NCBI GenBank assembly: GCA_905221605.1
Contig: CAJNDS010000001.1
Coordinates: 287,525-315,024, forward strand
Direction: 5' to 3'
DNA length: 27,500 bases
Origin: Symbiodinium natans
Taxonomy: Eukaryota > Sar > Dinophyceae > Suessiales > Symbiodiniaceae
Both the position numbers and the translations under genes were made by a program. Position 1 is the first letter of the stretch. Each line of letters begins with the position of its first letter. Below, in pieces: positions 16,920-24,672 of this stretch. The notes beneath the pieces were generated by a model, which was not told the DNA's origin, did not search any database, and saw only the letters and a list, made by a program, of their open reading frames with translations.

Positions 16920-17290
16920 GTTGATATTTCTGTTATTGGCTCCTTGTCAAGATTGGTGACTTCATATAATTTCGGGGGCACTCGCAAGAAATACCATGCT
17001 TCATGTGGCTGCTCCACTGTGCTTGTGTTGAGGGCCCCACTGATGTCTTCACACAGTTCCAATAAGTGCGGTTTCATGCTCGACAGCTCGAAGGGTAACT
17101 ACATGGTCCCTCAAGATGGTCCCTTGTCTTCTCCCTCAACCCTAAACCCTAAACCCTAAACCCTCAACCCTCAACCCTAAACCCTAAACCCTAAACCCTA
17201 AACCTTTTAAGGGGGTTCTGAAGTAGGGGCCCTTGGGCTTTCTAACATATATAAGGGGTATAGGAGGGGTCCCCTACTTAAGGGCCCACA
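16920..17290 (+). repeat. Segmental duplication, copy A (no MITE)
   Basis: Matches 18150-18680 in order: TGTTATTGGCTCCT, CTTCATGTGGCTGCTC, CTTGTGTTGAGGGCC, ATGCTCGACAGCTCGAAGG, ACATGGTCCCTCAAGATGG, then a CCCTAAA array, then GTTCTGAAGTAGGGGCCC. Copy A lacks the inverted-repeat element present in copy B. Confidence 0.8.
17138..17204 (-). repeat. CCCTAAA array with CCCTCAA variants
   Basis: About nine units; lies within duplicated segment A, at the same place as the array at 18517 in segment B. Confidence 0.9.
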
Positions 17291-17300
17291 TCAAGGGACC
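17211..17300. repeat. Foldback repeat, GTAGGGGCCC family, copy 1
   Basis: Starts GGGTTCTGAAGTAGGGGCCCTT and ends AAGGGCCCACAT as an inverted repeat, followed by GGGACCATGAAGCTAC. Related to 20181-20270 and, truncated, 18606-18680. Confidence 0.6.
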
Positions 17301-17311
17301 ATGAAGCTACC

Positions 17312-17440
17312 TAAACCCTAAACCCTAAACCCTAAACCCTAAACCCTAAACCCTAAACCCTAAACCCTAAACCCTAAACCCTAAACCCTAAACCCTAAAC
17401 CCTAAACCCTAAACCCTAAACCCTAAACCCTAAACCCTAC
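17312..17440 (-). repeat. Uniform CCCTAAA array
   Basis: About 18 perfect units, the longest pure C-strand block in the window. Confidence 0.95.
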
Positions 17441-17467
17441 CTTTAGAGCAGCGTGAACCCAAATCAG

Positions 17468-17545
17468 GCTTGAGCTCGACATGACCTGGTTGGCTCGCAG
17501 GCATGCGAAGTCCCAGTGTGAGGAGTCTTTTGCAAGCTTCTCAGG
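17468..17545 (+). CDS. Exon-like stretch ending at a TTTAGGG array
   Basis: Open frame LELDMTWLARRHAKSQCE then ESFASFS between AAATCAG and GTTTAGGG at 17546. Composition is protein-like with charged residues. No family recognised; the next exon in frame could not be fixed. Confidence 0.35.
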
Positions 17546-17643
17546 GTTTAGGGTTTTGGGTTTAGGGGTTTTGGGGTTTTGGGGTTTTGGGGTTTAGGGT
17601 TTAGGGTTTAGGGTTTAGGGTTTAGGGTTTAGGGTTTAGGGTT
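17546..17643 (+). repeat. TTTAGGG array with TTTTGGGG units
   Basis: Starts with GT at an exon-like edge. Contains a run of TTTTGGGG units, which is the Oxytricha/Euplotes-type telomere unit, here just a local variant, then seven TTTAGGG units. Confidence 0.9.
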
Positions 17644-17746
17644 CCTCCAGTTGCTTGCTTCGTGTCACAGCACATCCTTGATGGTGGGTAGTGGAACGGT
17701 GCTGCTTTGCAACGGCGCACTGTGTGTTCTCTCTCCCATTATGCAG

Positions 17747-18053
17747 GCTCCGAAATGGGACGGTTGACTTTGCCGTGAACCGCACCGCCCCGGACTGCCA
17801 CACTCCTGCTCGGAATCAAGACATACAGGCTGGCTGTTTGCCCTGGCTGTGGTTTGTGGGACCTGAGATGGTTTGTAGGAACAGCGGCACGCAAGTCGTA
17901 ACCCTCATCGACACGGGTTCCCAACTGCTAACATTTCATGCTTGCAACCTGTTCAGTGCCTCGGGTCTTGAAGCATACGGCCGGCTATCACAGTACAAGC
18001 AGAAACACCCTAAGCCGAAACTTCAAACAAACCATCTAAACTCCATAATCTAG
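17747..18053 (+). CDS. Hypothetical ORF with a DTGS motif
   Basis: About 100 codons open after a good acceptor (CTCTCTCCCATTATGCAG) to TAG at 18051-18053. Midway it reads TLIDTGSQLLTF; D-T-G-S resembles the active site of aspartic proteases (retropepsins have DTG with a following A or S). The flap and C-terminal hydrophobic-GR motif are not visible, so a protease is only a possibility. It has several Cys and Trp, and no membrane segment. Could be the last exon of a spliced gene or a chance ORF. Confidence 0.35.
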
Positions 18054-18255
18054 GACCCGGAGTAGGCCCTTTTTAGGGTTGGGGTTTCCTTAGAATCCCC
18101 TTAAAACTAAAGGGCACCCTTTTTATTCCTAGGTTACTCCTGGGCCCAGAGCTTATTATTTCCGTTATTGGCTCCTCGTAAATACTGGTACGTGTATATA
18201 ATTTTGGGGGGTACTGAGACTAGTAAGAAAAGCCGTACTTCATGTGGCTGCTCTA

Positions 18256-18397
18256 CTTGGAGGTTCATGGTACTTATTAACTCATTCTAACTGCACTTCT
18301 AACTGTACTTATAGCCATAATAGGAGCACGTAAGGGGCTTGTAAGTGGGTTATTAGTACAGTTAGAATTAGCTACTAAGTACCATGAACCCCCCAAG
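18256..18397. mobile_element. MITE-like element, family A, copy 2
   Basis: Terminal inverted repeats CTTGGAGGTTCATGGTAC / GTACCATGAACCCCCCAAG, flanked by TA on each side (18254-18255, 18398-18399). The empty site in segment A reads CTC-CA-CTG where this copy has CTC-TA-[element]-TA-CTG, which fixes the ends and the 2-bp target duplication. Non-coding. Confidence 0.8.
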
Positions 18398-18516
18398 TAC
18401 TGTCCTTGTGCTGAGGGCCCAGCTGGTGAGGTCTATAGTTCCAATTAGGGCGGTTTGATGCTCGACAGCTCGAAGGGGAACTACATGGTCCCTCAAGATG
18501 GTCCCTTGTCTTCTCC

Positions 18517-18597
18517 CTAAACCCTAAACCCGAAACCCGAAACCCGAAACCCTAAACCCTAAACCCTAAACCCTAAACCCTAAACCCTAAACCCTGA
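18517..18597 (-). repeat. CCCTAAA array with CCCGAAA variants
   Basis: About eleven units; three consecutive CCCGAAA units near the start. Confidence 0.9.
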
Positions 18598-18932
18598 ACC
18601 TTCAAAGGGTTCTGAAGTAGGGGCCCCGAGGCTTGCTAAGGTATCTAAGGGGCCTTTAAGGGGGGTCCCTTGTTTGTCCCCGGGTAGGTTACTGGGAACC
18701 TGCACAATGCATGTGATCTCGGGCCCCCATAAACCCCAAACCTCTTCAACCCTTCTTGGAGGTTCCTGGGTACGGTCATAGGTAAGGCAGCTATGCTTGC
18801 AACCGTATTCAGGGTACTTTATAACCCTACTTAGGCCACGACCCACAAGTAGCCCCTTCTTCCCTGTTGTCTAGGGGCCTGGGCCCCTAACAACCCGAGA
18901 GGGCACCCTTTTATTCCTAGGTTACTCTGAGT

Positions 18933-18991
18933 AGGGTTTAGGGTTTAGGGTTTAGGGTTTAGGGTTTAGGGTTTAGGGTTTAGGGTTTAGG
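18933..18991 (+). repeat. TTTAGGG array
   Basis: Eight near-perfect units in a stretch without a visible gene. Confidence 0.95.
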
Positions 18992-19060
18992 ACTTGGGTC
19001 TCTGACTTAAACCCGAACTCAATATAAGTGCCCATGAACCTCCGAGTTGTGACCCAACAG

Positions 19061-19141
19061 GCAGCCTTGAGATTCTTCAACAACGCGCACACCTTCGGAG
19101 AGAAAGCTGCAAACACCTTGCTGTCAGAGCTAGGCTCCAGG
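19061..19141 (+). CDS. Exon-like stretch before a TTTAGGG array
   Basis: Follows GTGACCCAACAG and reads ALRFFNNAHTFGEKAANTL then LSELGS, a balanced helix-like peptide. The right edge is CCAGG with GT at 19142 (GTTGAGGG), the first, degenerate unit of the next telomere-like array. No family recognised. Confidence 0.5.
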
Positions 19142-19237
19142 GTTGAGGGTTTGGGGTTTAGGGTTTAGGGTTTAGGGCTAGGGTTTAGGGTTTAGGGTTT
19201 AGGGTTTAGGGTTTAGGGTTCCGGGTTTCAGGGCTTT
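19142..19237 (+). repeat. TTTAGGG array
   Basis: About twelve units, degenerate at both ends (TTGAGGG, TTTGGGG, CTAGGG, TTCCGGG). Confidence 0.9.
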
Positions 19238-19336
19238 AGGGATGTTATTCCGCACCATTGAGCCTGCCACTCTCGCTTTGTGTGCCAAGATGACGTGCTG
19301 GGCACCATGCTTTTGATGGCAGTGACGTTCCCTCAT

Positions 19337-19389
19337 GAACCCTAAACCCTAAACCCTACCCCTAAACCCAGGACCCTACCTAAACCCTA
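19337..19389 (-). repeat. Short CCCTAAA block
   Basis: Three good units plus CCCTACC/CCCAGGACC variants. Confidence 0.75.
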
Positions 19390-19539
19390 TACTCCCTCAT
19401 TCCCTACTCAGAAGCAGGGCGCAGAGTCAGAAGAGTATTCTTTGCAGTGGTGTTTGTGGCTGCAGGCACGCTTCTGAGCCAAGATCCAGGCCAGGGTGGA
19501 TTTTGAAGCCGAGCCCAAGAGTTCTGTGATTTCTATGCC

Positions 19540-19720
19540 ACACTCCTATCATACTACATCATACTATGTCACTATATATTCCTCTACTGCTGGATGACTA
19601 TTGTGAGTATTTCTTCCTTCCTACATCGCTACAGTTACTGTGTTTTGGTATGTTTTACTACTTCTATACTTCTCCATTTCTCTATTGTCTGTGCAGTATA
19701 TCACAGTATCGCGTATGGTG
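19540..19720. other. AT/pyrimidine-rich stretch
   Basis: CTATCATACTACATCATACTA-like short repeats and TTTCTC-rich sequence, similar in style to 15344-15680. An ATG-initiated frame at 19594-19815 lies here but its composition is that of the low-complexity DNA. No gene called. Confidence 0.5.
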
Positions 19721-19808
19721 AAGATTCTCTCCGGGGGTGCCCTGAAGGGCAAATCCTGCTTTCAAAGGCTTGGACTGTCTCTCCAAACCATCGCTTTCGT
19801 GAATCTGA

Positions 19809-19861
19809 GCCCTAAACCCTAAACCCGAAACCCGAAACCCTAAACCCTAACCCTAAACCCT
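19809..19861 (-). repeat. CCCTAAA block with CCCGAAA variants
   Basis: About seven units. Confidence 0.85.
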
Positions 19862-19902
19862 GAAAAGCAAGAACCCCTGAATCTTAAGCCTTTTTTTGGC
19901 AG

Positions 19903-19998
19903 GTGACGTGTTCCAGCCCGTGTCGGCTCTGTTCGCCTTGGAGGGCTCCGGCTCTTCAGAGGTCCCTCCGCTTGCCAGTGGGTTGTATGGGTTATATG
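19903..19998 (+). CDS. Exon with strong splice sites, unknown product
   Basis: One of the best supported exons. The acceptor is CCTTTTTTTGGCAG, the donor GTGAGT at 19999. The frame reads VFQPVSALFALEGSGSSE then VPPLASGLYG. It starts with two bases and ends with one base of split codons. The intron that follows begins GTGAGTAGGGTGAGGGTTTAGGG, so a normal donor grades into telomere-like repeat. No family recognised. Confidence 0.55.
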
Positions 19999-20007
19999 GT
20001 GAGTAGG

Positions 20008-20154
20008 GTGAGGGTTTAGGGTTTAGGGTTTGGGGTTCAGAGTTTAGGGTTTAGGGTTGTATGGGTTGTATGGTGAATAGGGTGAGGGTTTGGGGTTTGG
20101 GGTTTGGGGTTCAGGGTTTAGGGCTTATAGGGTTTCGGGTTTAGGGTTTAGGGC
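20008..20154 (+). repeat. TTTAGGG/TTTGGGG blocks around a duplicated exon edge
   Basis: Two blocks (20008-20057, 20082-20154) split by GGGTTGTATGGTGAATAGGGTGAGG, which repeats the exon/donor edge at 19986-20010. The second block has a run of TTTGGGG units. Confidence 0.8.
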
Positions 20155-20180
20155 CTAATATGGCCCCTTCACTTCTTGAC

Positions 20181-20270
20181 AGGGTTCTGTAGTATGGGCC
20201 CTTGGGTACAAAAGGGGTATGTAAGGGTTTTCCCAATTAAGGGCCCATACTAAAGGACCATGTAACTACG
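20181..20270. repeat. Foldback repeat, GTAGGGGCCC family, copy 2
   Basis: Perfect 14-base inverted repeat TAGTATGGGCCCTT at 20190-20203 and its complement at 20239-20252, with GGGTTCTG before and GGACCATGTAACTAC after, as in the copy at 17211. Confidence 0.7.
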
Positions 20271-20485
20271 CCAAGAATATGGATTATTGTGGCTATTTGG
20301 CTTGGTTGGTTAGGCTTGTTATGGTCGTTAGGAATATCAGGCTTATTAGGCTTTGCCTAAGGACCTCGCCCACCAACAACACCCGCGACGAAAAAAGAAG
20401 CTGCGAGCTAGTTACACATAAAAATGAGTATGTTTCATCATGCGGGCTCGAAATTGCTTTTTATAAGGTGACGCCTTGTACAGGG

Positions 20486-20500
20486 GAGCCAAAATGGCTA
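20486..20500 (-). other. Relic-like dinoflagellate spliced-leader core
   Basis: Read on the minus strand this is TAGCCATTTTGGCTC, identical to 15 consecutive bases inside the 22-base dinoflagellate spliced leader (DinoSL). The bases before (GAA, where DinoSL has CCG) and after (CCC, where it has AAG) differ. Such relics arise when trans-spliced mRNA is copied back into the genome. There is no GT donor directly after, so it is probably not an SL RNA gene. A chance 15-base match is unlikely in this length, though the core is partly palindromic (AGCCA/TGGCT). Confidence 0.55.
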
Positions 20501-20606
20501 TTCTAGAGAATCGCCCAATGCGGGTGTGACTTGTTGCGAATGGCGCGTGAGCTTTGACCTGTCTGATTTCTTGAGAGCTGATGTGAGTTAACCCACCTGC
20601 CATGAA

Positions 20607-20655
20607 GGGTTTAGGGTTTAGGGTTTTGGGTTTTTAGGGTTTAGGGTTTAGGGTT
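20607..20655 (+). repeat. TTTAGGG block in a duplicated flank
   Basis: Six units between two copies of TTAACCCACCTGCCATGAAGG (20586 and 20654), so the array lies inside a short direct duplication. Confidence 0.85.
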
Positions 20656-20737
20656 AACCCACCTGCCATGAAGGGTTTTAATTTGTTTTGGGGGTCGCAA
20701 GCGGGCTTTGGGGCTTAGGGTCTAAGGTTTTTGCCAG

Positions 20738-20840
20738 AGACCGCCCGTGCCAGGCTTCGCGCCCAGTTCTAGCAGCAGCTTGGAAATACTTGTGCGATGT
20801 ATTGCGGAGGAAACTGCCCGCGCAGTGTGCCAACTGCTTT
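20738..20840 (+). CDS. Exon-like stretch, unknown product
   Basis: Acceptor AGGTTTTTGCCAG, donor GTATAG at 20841. The frame reads RPVLAAAWKYLCDVLRRK then LPAQCANCF; mixed hydrophobic and basic, with a C-x2-C. A minus-strand frame also stays open here, but lacks matching splice sites. No family recognised. Confidence 0.4.
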
Positions 20841-20904
20841 GTATAGAACCCACATGATCTGATCCGCGTACTGCGTAGTGCCAAGACTTACCCAGAGAGC
20901 CCAA

Positions 20905-21065
20905 TACCCCTTAATTTAAAGAATATACCCTACTTGAATCATATGGGGGTCCCTGCTATGATTTGCGGTCTATTCCTTTATTAAGGGGTTTGGGGGCTCT
21001 TTGGCTTAATGTTAGTAGAGAACGGGGAATGAGGTACCCCATATAACCCCTTAAAGGGTATATAC
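20905..21065. repeat. Imperfect foldback region
   Basis: CATATGGGGGTCC (20939) faces GGTACCCCATATA (21033), and AATACCCCTTAA (20903) faces TATAACCCCTTAAAGGG (21045). Looks like a degraded inverted-repeat element. No coding capacity. Confidence 0.4.
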
Positions 21066-21086
21066 AGGCCCGCTTTGGGTGTACCA

Positions 21087-21109
21087 GCCCTAACCCTAAA
21101 CCCTAAACC

Positions 21110-21141
<32 letters not shown>

Positions 21142-21192
21142 ACCCTAATTAAGCCCTAGACCCTAAACCCTAAACCCTAAACCCTAAACCTA
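21087..21192 (-). repeat. CCCTAAA array with CCCTCAA run
   Basis: About 14 units; five consecutive CCCTCAA units in the middle, another example of a homogenised variant. Confidence 0.9.
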
Positions 21193-21201
21193 GTTAGGCA
21201 G

Positions 21202-21291
21202 ACATGGATGTGGTCCTGGCCTGGCACCGGCGGAGCCTGCTGGCCCACCGCGAGGGCCAGCACCAGCGCCTGGAAAGGACTGGCTCTCATA
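21202..21291 (+). CDS. Exon-like stretch between two arrays
   Basis: After TAGTTAGGCAG; reads DVVLAWHRRSLLAHREGQ then HQRLERTGSHS. Rich in His, Arg and Leu. A second frame is also open over this GC-rich stretch but is Trp/Gly/Cys-rich and less protein-like. Candidate donor GT at 21292 (GTAGGGTTTAGGG) belongs to the next array. No family recognised. Confidence 0.45.
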
Positions 21292-21366
21292 GTAGGGTTT
21301 AGGGCTTAGGGTTTAGGGTTTAGGTTTAGGGTTTAGGGTTAGGGTTTAGGGTTTAGGGTTTAGGGT
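21292..21366 (+). repeat. TTTAGGG array next to a MITE
   Basis: About ten units; the MITE at 21369 starts immediately after the last unit. Confidence 0.9.
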
Positions 21367-21368
21367 CA

Positions 21369-21511
21369 CTTGGAGGTTCATGGTACTTAATAACTATAAC
21401 TACAACTGTACTTCTAACCCACGTATAAGCCCCCTAAGTGCCCTAACATGGTTACAAGTACATTTAATAAGTACAGTTATGATTGGTTACTAGGTACCAT
21501 GAACCTCCAAG
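21369..21511. mobile_element. MITE-like element, family A, copy 3
   Basis: 143 bp with terminal inverted repeats CTTGGAGGTTCATGGTAC / GTACCATGAACCTCCAAG, flanked by CA on both sides (21367-21368, 21512-21513). Interior contains ACTGTACTTCTAAC, also in copy 2. Confidence 0.8.
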
Positions 21512-21570
21512 CAACATTGGTCCAGATGCCTATGCTCGTAGCAAATCGTATCCCCTGTCTCGTGTGTGAT

Positions 21571-21650
21571 ATCACAAGATGCAGAAGCCAATGCCCGTAA
21601 CAGTCTCGTGATGCAAATCACAAGATGCAGAAGCCAATGCCTGTAACAAA
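21571..21650. repeat. 46-bp tandem repeat
   Basis: ATCACAAGATGCAGAAGCC... at 21571 recurs at 21617 with one substitution through GTAACA; a more degenerate copy (GATGCCTATGCTCGTAGCA) precedes at about 21525. Confidence 0.75.
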
Positions 21651-21969
21651 TGTCACACTCCAAAGGAATCCGGGCACTGCACCTGCCGCCGTGTAAATCC
21701 ACACCTCCAAACCTCGCCGGCCGTGCAAAGCCACTATGGCAGTGGCCTCTTCCGGGGAGCTCCGGGCATGTGTAGTTGGGTTTTCCGTTTTGTTCACTCA
21801 TGTTCAGCCGCTGCCCCACCCCCGCCCCCATGTTCGTGAGTTTCCTCTCAAGTGTCTTGCAGGACTGCAGCCGGCAGCGACGACAAGCTGGATCGGTCAT
21901 TGGTTAGCCTTCTCATCGTTGTACAGGATGCTGGAGTGCAAGACAGACTTGTGATAGATTTTCATTCAG

Positions 21970-22066
21970 CCTCAAAAAGGCGCAAGCCTTGAAATCCCAG
22001 CTGAGGAGATGGCGAGTCTGGCAAGACAGATGACGTCTGCTATCAGGGAGCTGGAGCGCAACTCAT
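21970..22066 (+). CDS. Exon with strong acceptor and possible GC donor
   Basis: Acceptor GATTTTCATTCAG. The frame reads PQKGASLEIP then EEMASLARQMTSAIRELE then RNS, a charged, coiled-coil-like helix. The donor that best fits is GCAAGC at 22067; GC-AG introns are common in dinoflagellates. Reading on instead gives a Pro/Arg tail and a stop at about 22122. No family recognised. Confidence 0.5.
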
Positions 22067-22523
22067 GCAAGCAATCAGAGCCTAGCCATCGCCCACCCCT
22101 GCCCTCCGCGCGCTGTCACGCATAGCCTCGATCATACCTGGTGCAAAGTCAGTGAGCTCTCTGCTGCTGCGTGAGGAACAGTTGAGCTAGCCACTAGGCT
22201 ACAGTTCCCGTGACTTCGAAGGCGACGTGGGCCTGGGGTTTTAGTTGTCCCGCATAGCTACGAAACATCATTCAGACTCCAAGCATTTCAGCTCCGCGGA
22301 GATCACAACATCTATCAGTATCCTTTATATGGGTTGGTGGTCTCTTTAAGTCGGGTTTTTTTTATAGGGGCATATATTGGGGTTCTTATTAGGGGGTATC
22401 TAGGGGCTACATTGAGGTATAAAGGGTAAAAGATAAAGAGGCCGCCGGCCTTTATAAAGTATCCCTGTGTGTAGAGCAGTTCTGTCCCCGCTTTGAGATG
22501 GCAGCAATTTGAGCCGGGTTCAG
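22067..22523. other. Inferred intron or spacer
   Basis: No convincing gene. A T-rich patch at 22340-22420 carries TATAGGGGCATATA and GGTATCTAGGGGC; AGGCCGCCGGCCT is a small palindrome near 22440. Confidence 0.4.
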
Positions 22524-22586
22524 GCATGCTTTACGACCAGCTCACAGCAGCAATCGGGAAGAAGCTGCTGCCCATCGACTTCGGCG
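22524..22586 (+). CDS. Short exon-like stretch, unknown product
   Basis: After GCCGGGTTCAG; reads MLYDQLTAAIGKKLLPID then FG, with amphipathic helix character. Right edge uncertain: a GC at about 22587 or later. Reading on gives a Phe/Leu-rich tail and a stop near 22648. No family recognised. Confidence 0.4.
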
Positions 22587-22649
22587 GCTTTTTTGCATTT
22601 TTGGGGCTCTTGGCCTCGATGCGAAGTTACTCATCATCTCCGGGGGCGT

Positions 22650-23074
22650 AGTTTGTAGAAGATAGGGTGTATTATATGCTCTTGTCCCTTCCCCTCCCAT
22701 CCGAAGCTATCCTTTCCTATCCTCTGTGCTGATATTCCGCCAAAGGGCGGAGAGTTTTGATGTACGTGGAATGTGCAACAAGTGACGTCGAGCACTTGCG
22801 GTACATCATTTTGCAGCTTCGAAGCCTGCTGGCCTTATGGAGAATGGAGGTCACCCAGATCTCTGCATCGTCTGCGTATGACTGAGTCATAGGCAGGCAC
22901 AGATAGGAGCAGCCGAGCTAGTTTCGCCTCCACCAACTAGCGGAAGCCCTTGGTTAAGATCATAGGTTGGCCGAGGCGAGTACATGGAGTTCCACGGGCG
23001 CGAGCTTTTGCGCCGGATGCCCAGTATGTGTCCGAGCGACCGAGAGACTTGACTTATAGTAGGTTGCACTGAAT
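22650..23074. other. Spacer without a convincing gene
   Basis: Mixed-composition sequence with no telomere-like block. Short frames on both strands lack splice-site or composition support. Confidence 0.4.
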
Positions 23075-23464
23075 ATGCTGAGAAGTTGCCAACATGGTAG
23101 CCCTATGGACGGCCGGAGTTGTTCTGATAAAATGGCCGTGACAGGCGAGGAGTACCAGACGAGTTCTTTCGTATTTGCCGTGCGACGTGCGCAACATCAT
23201 CCGGCCTGGCCCTTAGCCGTGACTAGGCCAGAGGCCTCTGGCAAGCTGATACTCTGCGTATGCGCACTATTAAGAGAACAGCACTCACATGTAGTGACTG
23301 TTCCCCCTAAGTGTGTTGATGGGATGAGTGGGTGTGCTTTTACGGCTCATCTGTGCAGCTTTCGAACCCAAACGATGCTAGAAAGATCTCCAAATCCCCC
23401 AAGCCCTTGCCATACCACGCTTCACTATTCCCCTACAGCCCTAACGCACCCTACGAAGCCCTAA
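23075..23464 (+). CDS. Hypothetical ORF
   Basis: 129 codons from ATG to TAA. The middle reads EEYQTSSFVFAVRRAQHH then ASGLKI-like hydrophobic, Cys-containing text; the last 30 residues are Pro/Thr/His-rich and come from CCCTAA-like DNA. It may hold a true exon in the central part, but nothing is recognised and the composition is not strongly protein-like throughout. Confidence 0.25.
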   Translation: MLRSCQHGSPMDGRSCSDKMAVTGEEYQTSSFVFAVRRAQHHPAWPLAVTRPEASGKLILCVCALLREQHSHVVTVPPKCVDGMSGCAFTAHLCSFRTQTMLERSPNPPSPCHTTLHYSPTALTHPTKP

Positions 23465-23649
23465 GCCCTCAACTCCTTAGCACGCCAGGAGGGAACTGTC
23501 AGCATCGAGGCGCCTGGAAGGCACTCTCACCAGGCCAGGAAGTTTAGGTTTATAGGGTTTAGAGTTATATAAGGGTAAGCCTAGCTACCCTTGCTTTGGT
23601 AGCGTGGAAAGCTAGGGTCGCTAGATTGAGTTCACCTCTGCTTTCCCAG

Positions 23650-23760
23650 GGTTTTCGGAAAAAACCTCCCTCTGAGTGAGCTGTCTGTTCAGGAATACAT
23701 TTCGGGGAAAGGGGGGGCATCACTACTGAACGGTTCCCAACCAGGGCGGGAGATCTGGGA
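23650..23760 (+). CDS. Exon with strong acceptor, unknown product
   Basis: Acceptor CACCTCTGCTTTCCCAG. The frame reads KNLPLSELSVQEYISGKG, then SLLNGSQPGREIWDHYRF, and stays open to a stop at about 23839, beyond which it enters the 163-bp tandem repeat. The right edge is therefore not fixed. Composition supports coding; no family recognised. Confidence 0.45.
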
Positions 23761-23794
23761 TCACTATCGATTTATTCATTGTGTGAGAGGGGGG

Positions 23795-24125
23795 GCAGCA
23801 TTGATCCTATTCATCGATACTGCACTTGGATATACTTGAGGGTTACCCGGGGATCTTGACCTATAGATCGCGTTTGTATGTGCGCGCGTTCGTGCGCCTT
23901 CTTATGTCAAGCGCGCGTGGTGGTGTGAACCAACAAGAAGGTCAGGGAGAAGAATAAGCAGCATTGATCCTATTCATCGATACTGCACTTGGATATACTT
24001 GAGGGTTACCCGGGGATCTTGACCTATAGATCGCGTTTGTATGTGCGCGCGTTCGTGCGCCTTCTTATGTCAAGCGCGCGTGGTGGTGTGAACCAACAAG
24101 AAGGTCAGGGAGAAGAATAAGCAGC
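23795..24125. repeat. Perfect 163-bp tandem duplication
   Basis: Copies 23795-23957 and 23958-24120 look identical base for base, followed by the first five bases of a third (24121-24125). Each contains GTGCGCGCGTTCGTGCGCC and ATCGATACTGCACTTGG. No divergence means it is very recent or kept identical, or is an assembly artefact. Confidence 0.9.
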
Positions 24126-24217
24126 GGAATGGGGGGAGGGGGAAGGAGGGCAGGGGCAGGGGAAGAGGGTATTTAAGACGGAAAAAGAGGGGGTGGAATC
24201 GTCAAGAAGGAAGAAAA

Positions 24218-24244
24218 GCCCTAAACCCTAAACCCTAAACCCTA
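24218..24244 (-). repeat. Short CCCTAAA block
   Basis: Three to four units at the end of a purine-rich stretch (24126-24215). Confidence 0.85.
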
Positions 24245-24266
24245 CATGGGGAAGATTGGGTCTCAG

Positions 24267-24318
24267 CCGCCACATGTTTCTGCTTGTCCTGGAAGAGCGG
24301 CCCAAAGCCGGCCATTAT
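24267..24318 (+). CDS. Exon-like stretch running into a foldback element
   Basis: After GGGTCTCAG; reads RHMFLLVLEERPKAGHY and then enters the 184-bp inverted-repeat element at 24319. Protein-like but short. If real, the intron to the next exon (24522) would contain the foldback element and a degenerate telomere-like stretch. Confidence 0.35.
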
Positions 24319-24502
24319 CCAGAGACTCCAAAACCCCTTCATTATGGAATTTACCTTAAATCATATTAGGCTTTAGGGTTCCTATTATAACTTAATTCAG
24401 GGATATTCCAAGGGATATTCCTAAATAATACTGGGGTTCCTACTACAATTTAAGGGATATTCCAAGGGACATTCCTTAACTAAGCGGTTTTGGAGTCTCT
24501 GG
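24319..24502. mobile_element. 184-bp foldback element
   Basis: Perfect 17-base terminal inverted repeats, CCAGAGACTCCAAAACC and its complement. The interior is a tandem duplication: GGGTTCCTATTATAAC...AGGGATATTCCAAGGGA at 24376 recurs as GGGTTCCTACTACAA...AGGGATATTCCAAGGGA at 24433. No coding capacity, and no clear target duplication. Confidence 0.75.
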
Positions 24503-24521
24503 GTAGGGTTTCCGGGTTTAG

Positions 24522-24568
24522 GTGCTGGCTTTCGCCGACCTCGGCTTGCCCCTCAAGAAACAACAAGA
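24522..24568 (+). CDS. Short exon whose acceptor is a telomere-like unit
   Basis: Follows CCGGGTTTAG (24512-24521), so the AG is that of a TTTAGG unit. Reads LAFADLGLPLKKQQE; candidate donor GTAGCA at 24569. Short, but composition is convincing. No family recognised. Confidence 0.4.
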
Positions 24569-24672
24569 GTAGCAATACATACTTTGGTGCTTTACTGTAA
24601 CTTTGCATCTTTGGCCTTTTTGGGTTTATTGGGTTTCTTAATAAGGCAGCTAAAAGTTTAGTTTTTTTCTAG

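Larger units (their letters stand above)
18150..18680 (+). repeat. Segmental duplication, copy B (carries MITE)
   Basis: Paralogue of 16920-17290 with clear but diverged similarity (CTTCATGTGGCTGCTC, then ATGCTCGACAGCTCGAAGG, then a CCCTAAA array, then GTTCTGAAGTAGGGGCCCC). A 142-bp inverted-repeat element interrupts it at 18256-18397. Confidence 0.8.

Noticed and set aside
16775-17077. Minus-strand ORF of 100 codons
   Set aside because: Half of it lies in the duplicated non-coding segment, and the paralogous segment B does not keep the frame.
21490-21900. Minus-strand frame of 136 codons
   Set aside because: Runs into the family A MITE and over a 46-bp tandem repeat; Cys/Arg/His-rich text without splice or domain support.
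24503-24661. Frame continuing from the 184-bp foldback through 24661
   Set aside because: Open for about 50 codons but AT-rich with low-complexity Leu/Phe/Gly text; the other frame at 24522-24568 is more protein-like.
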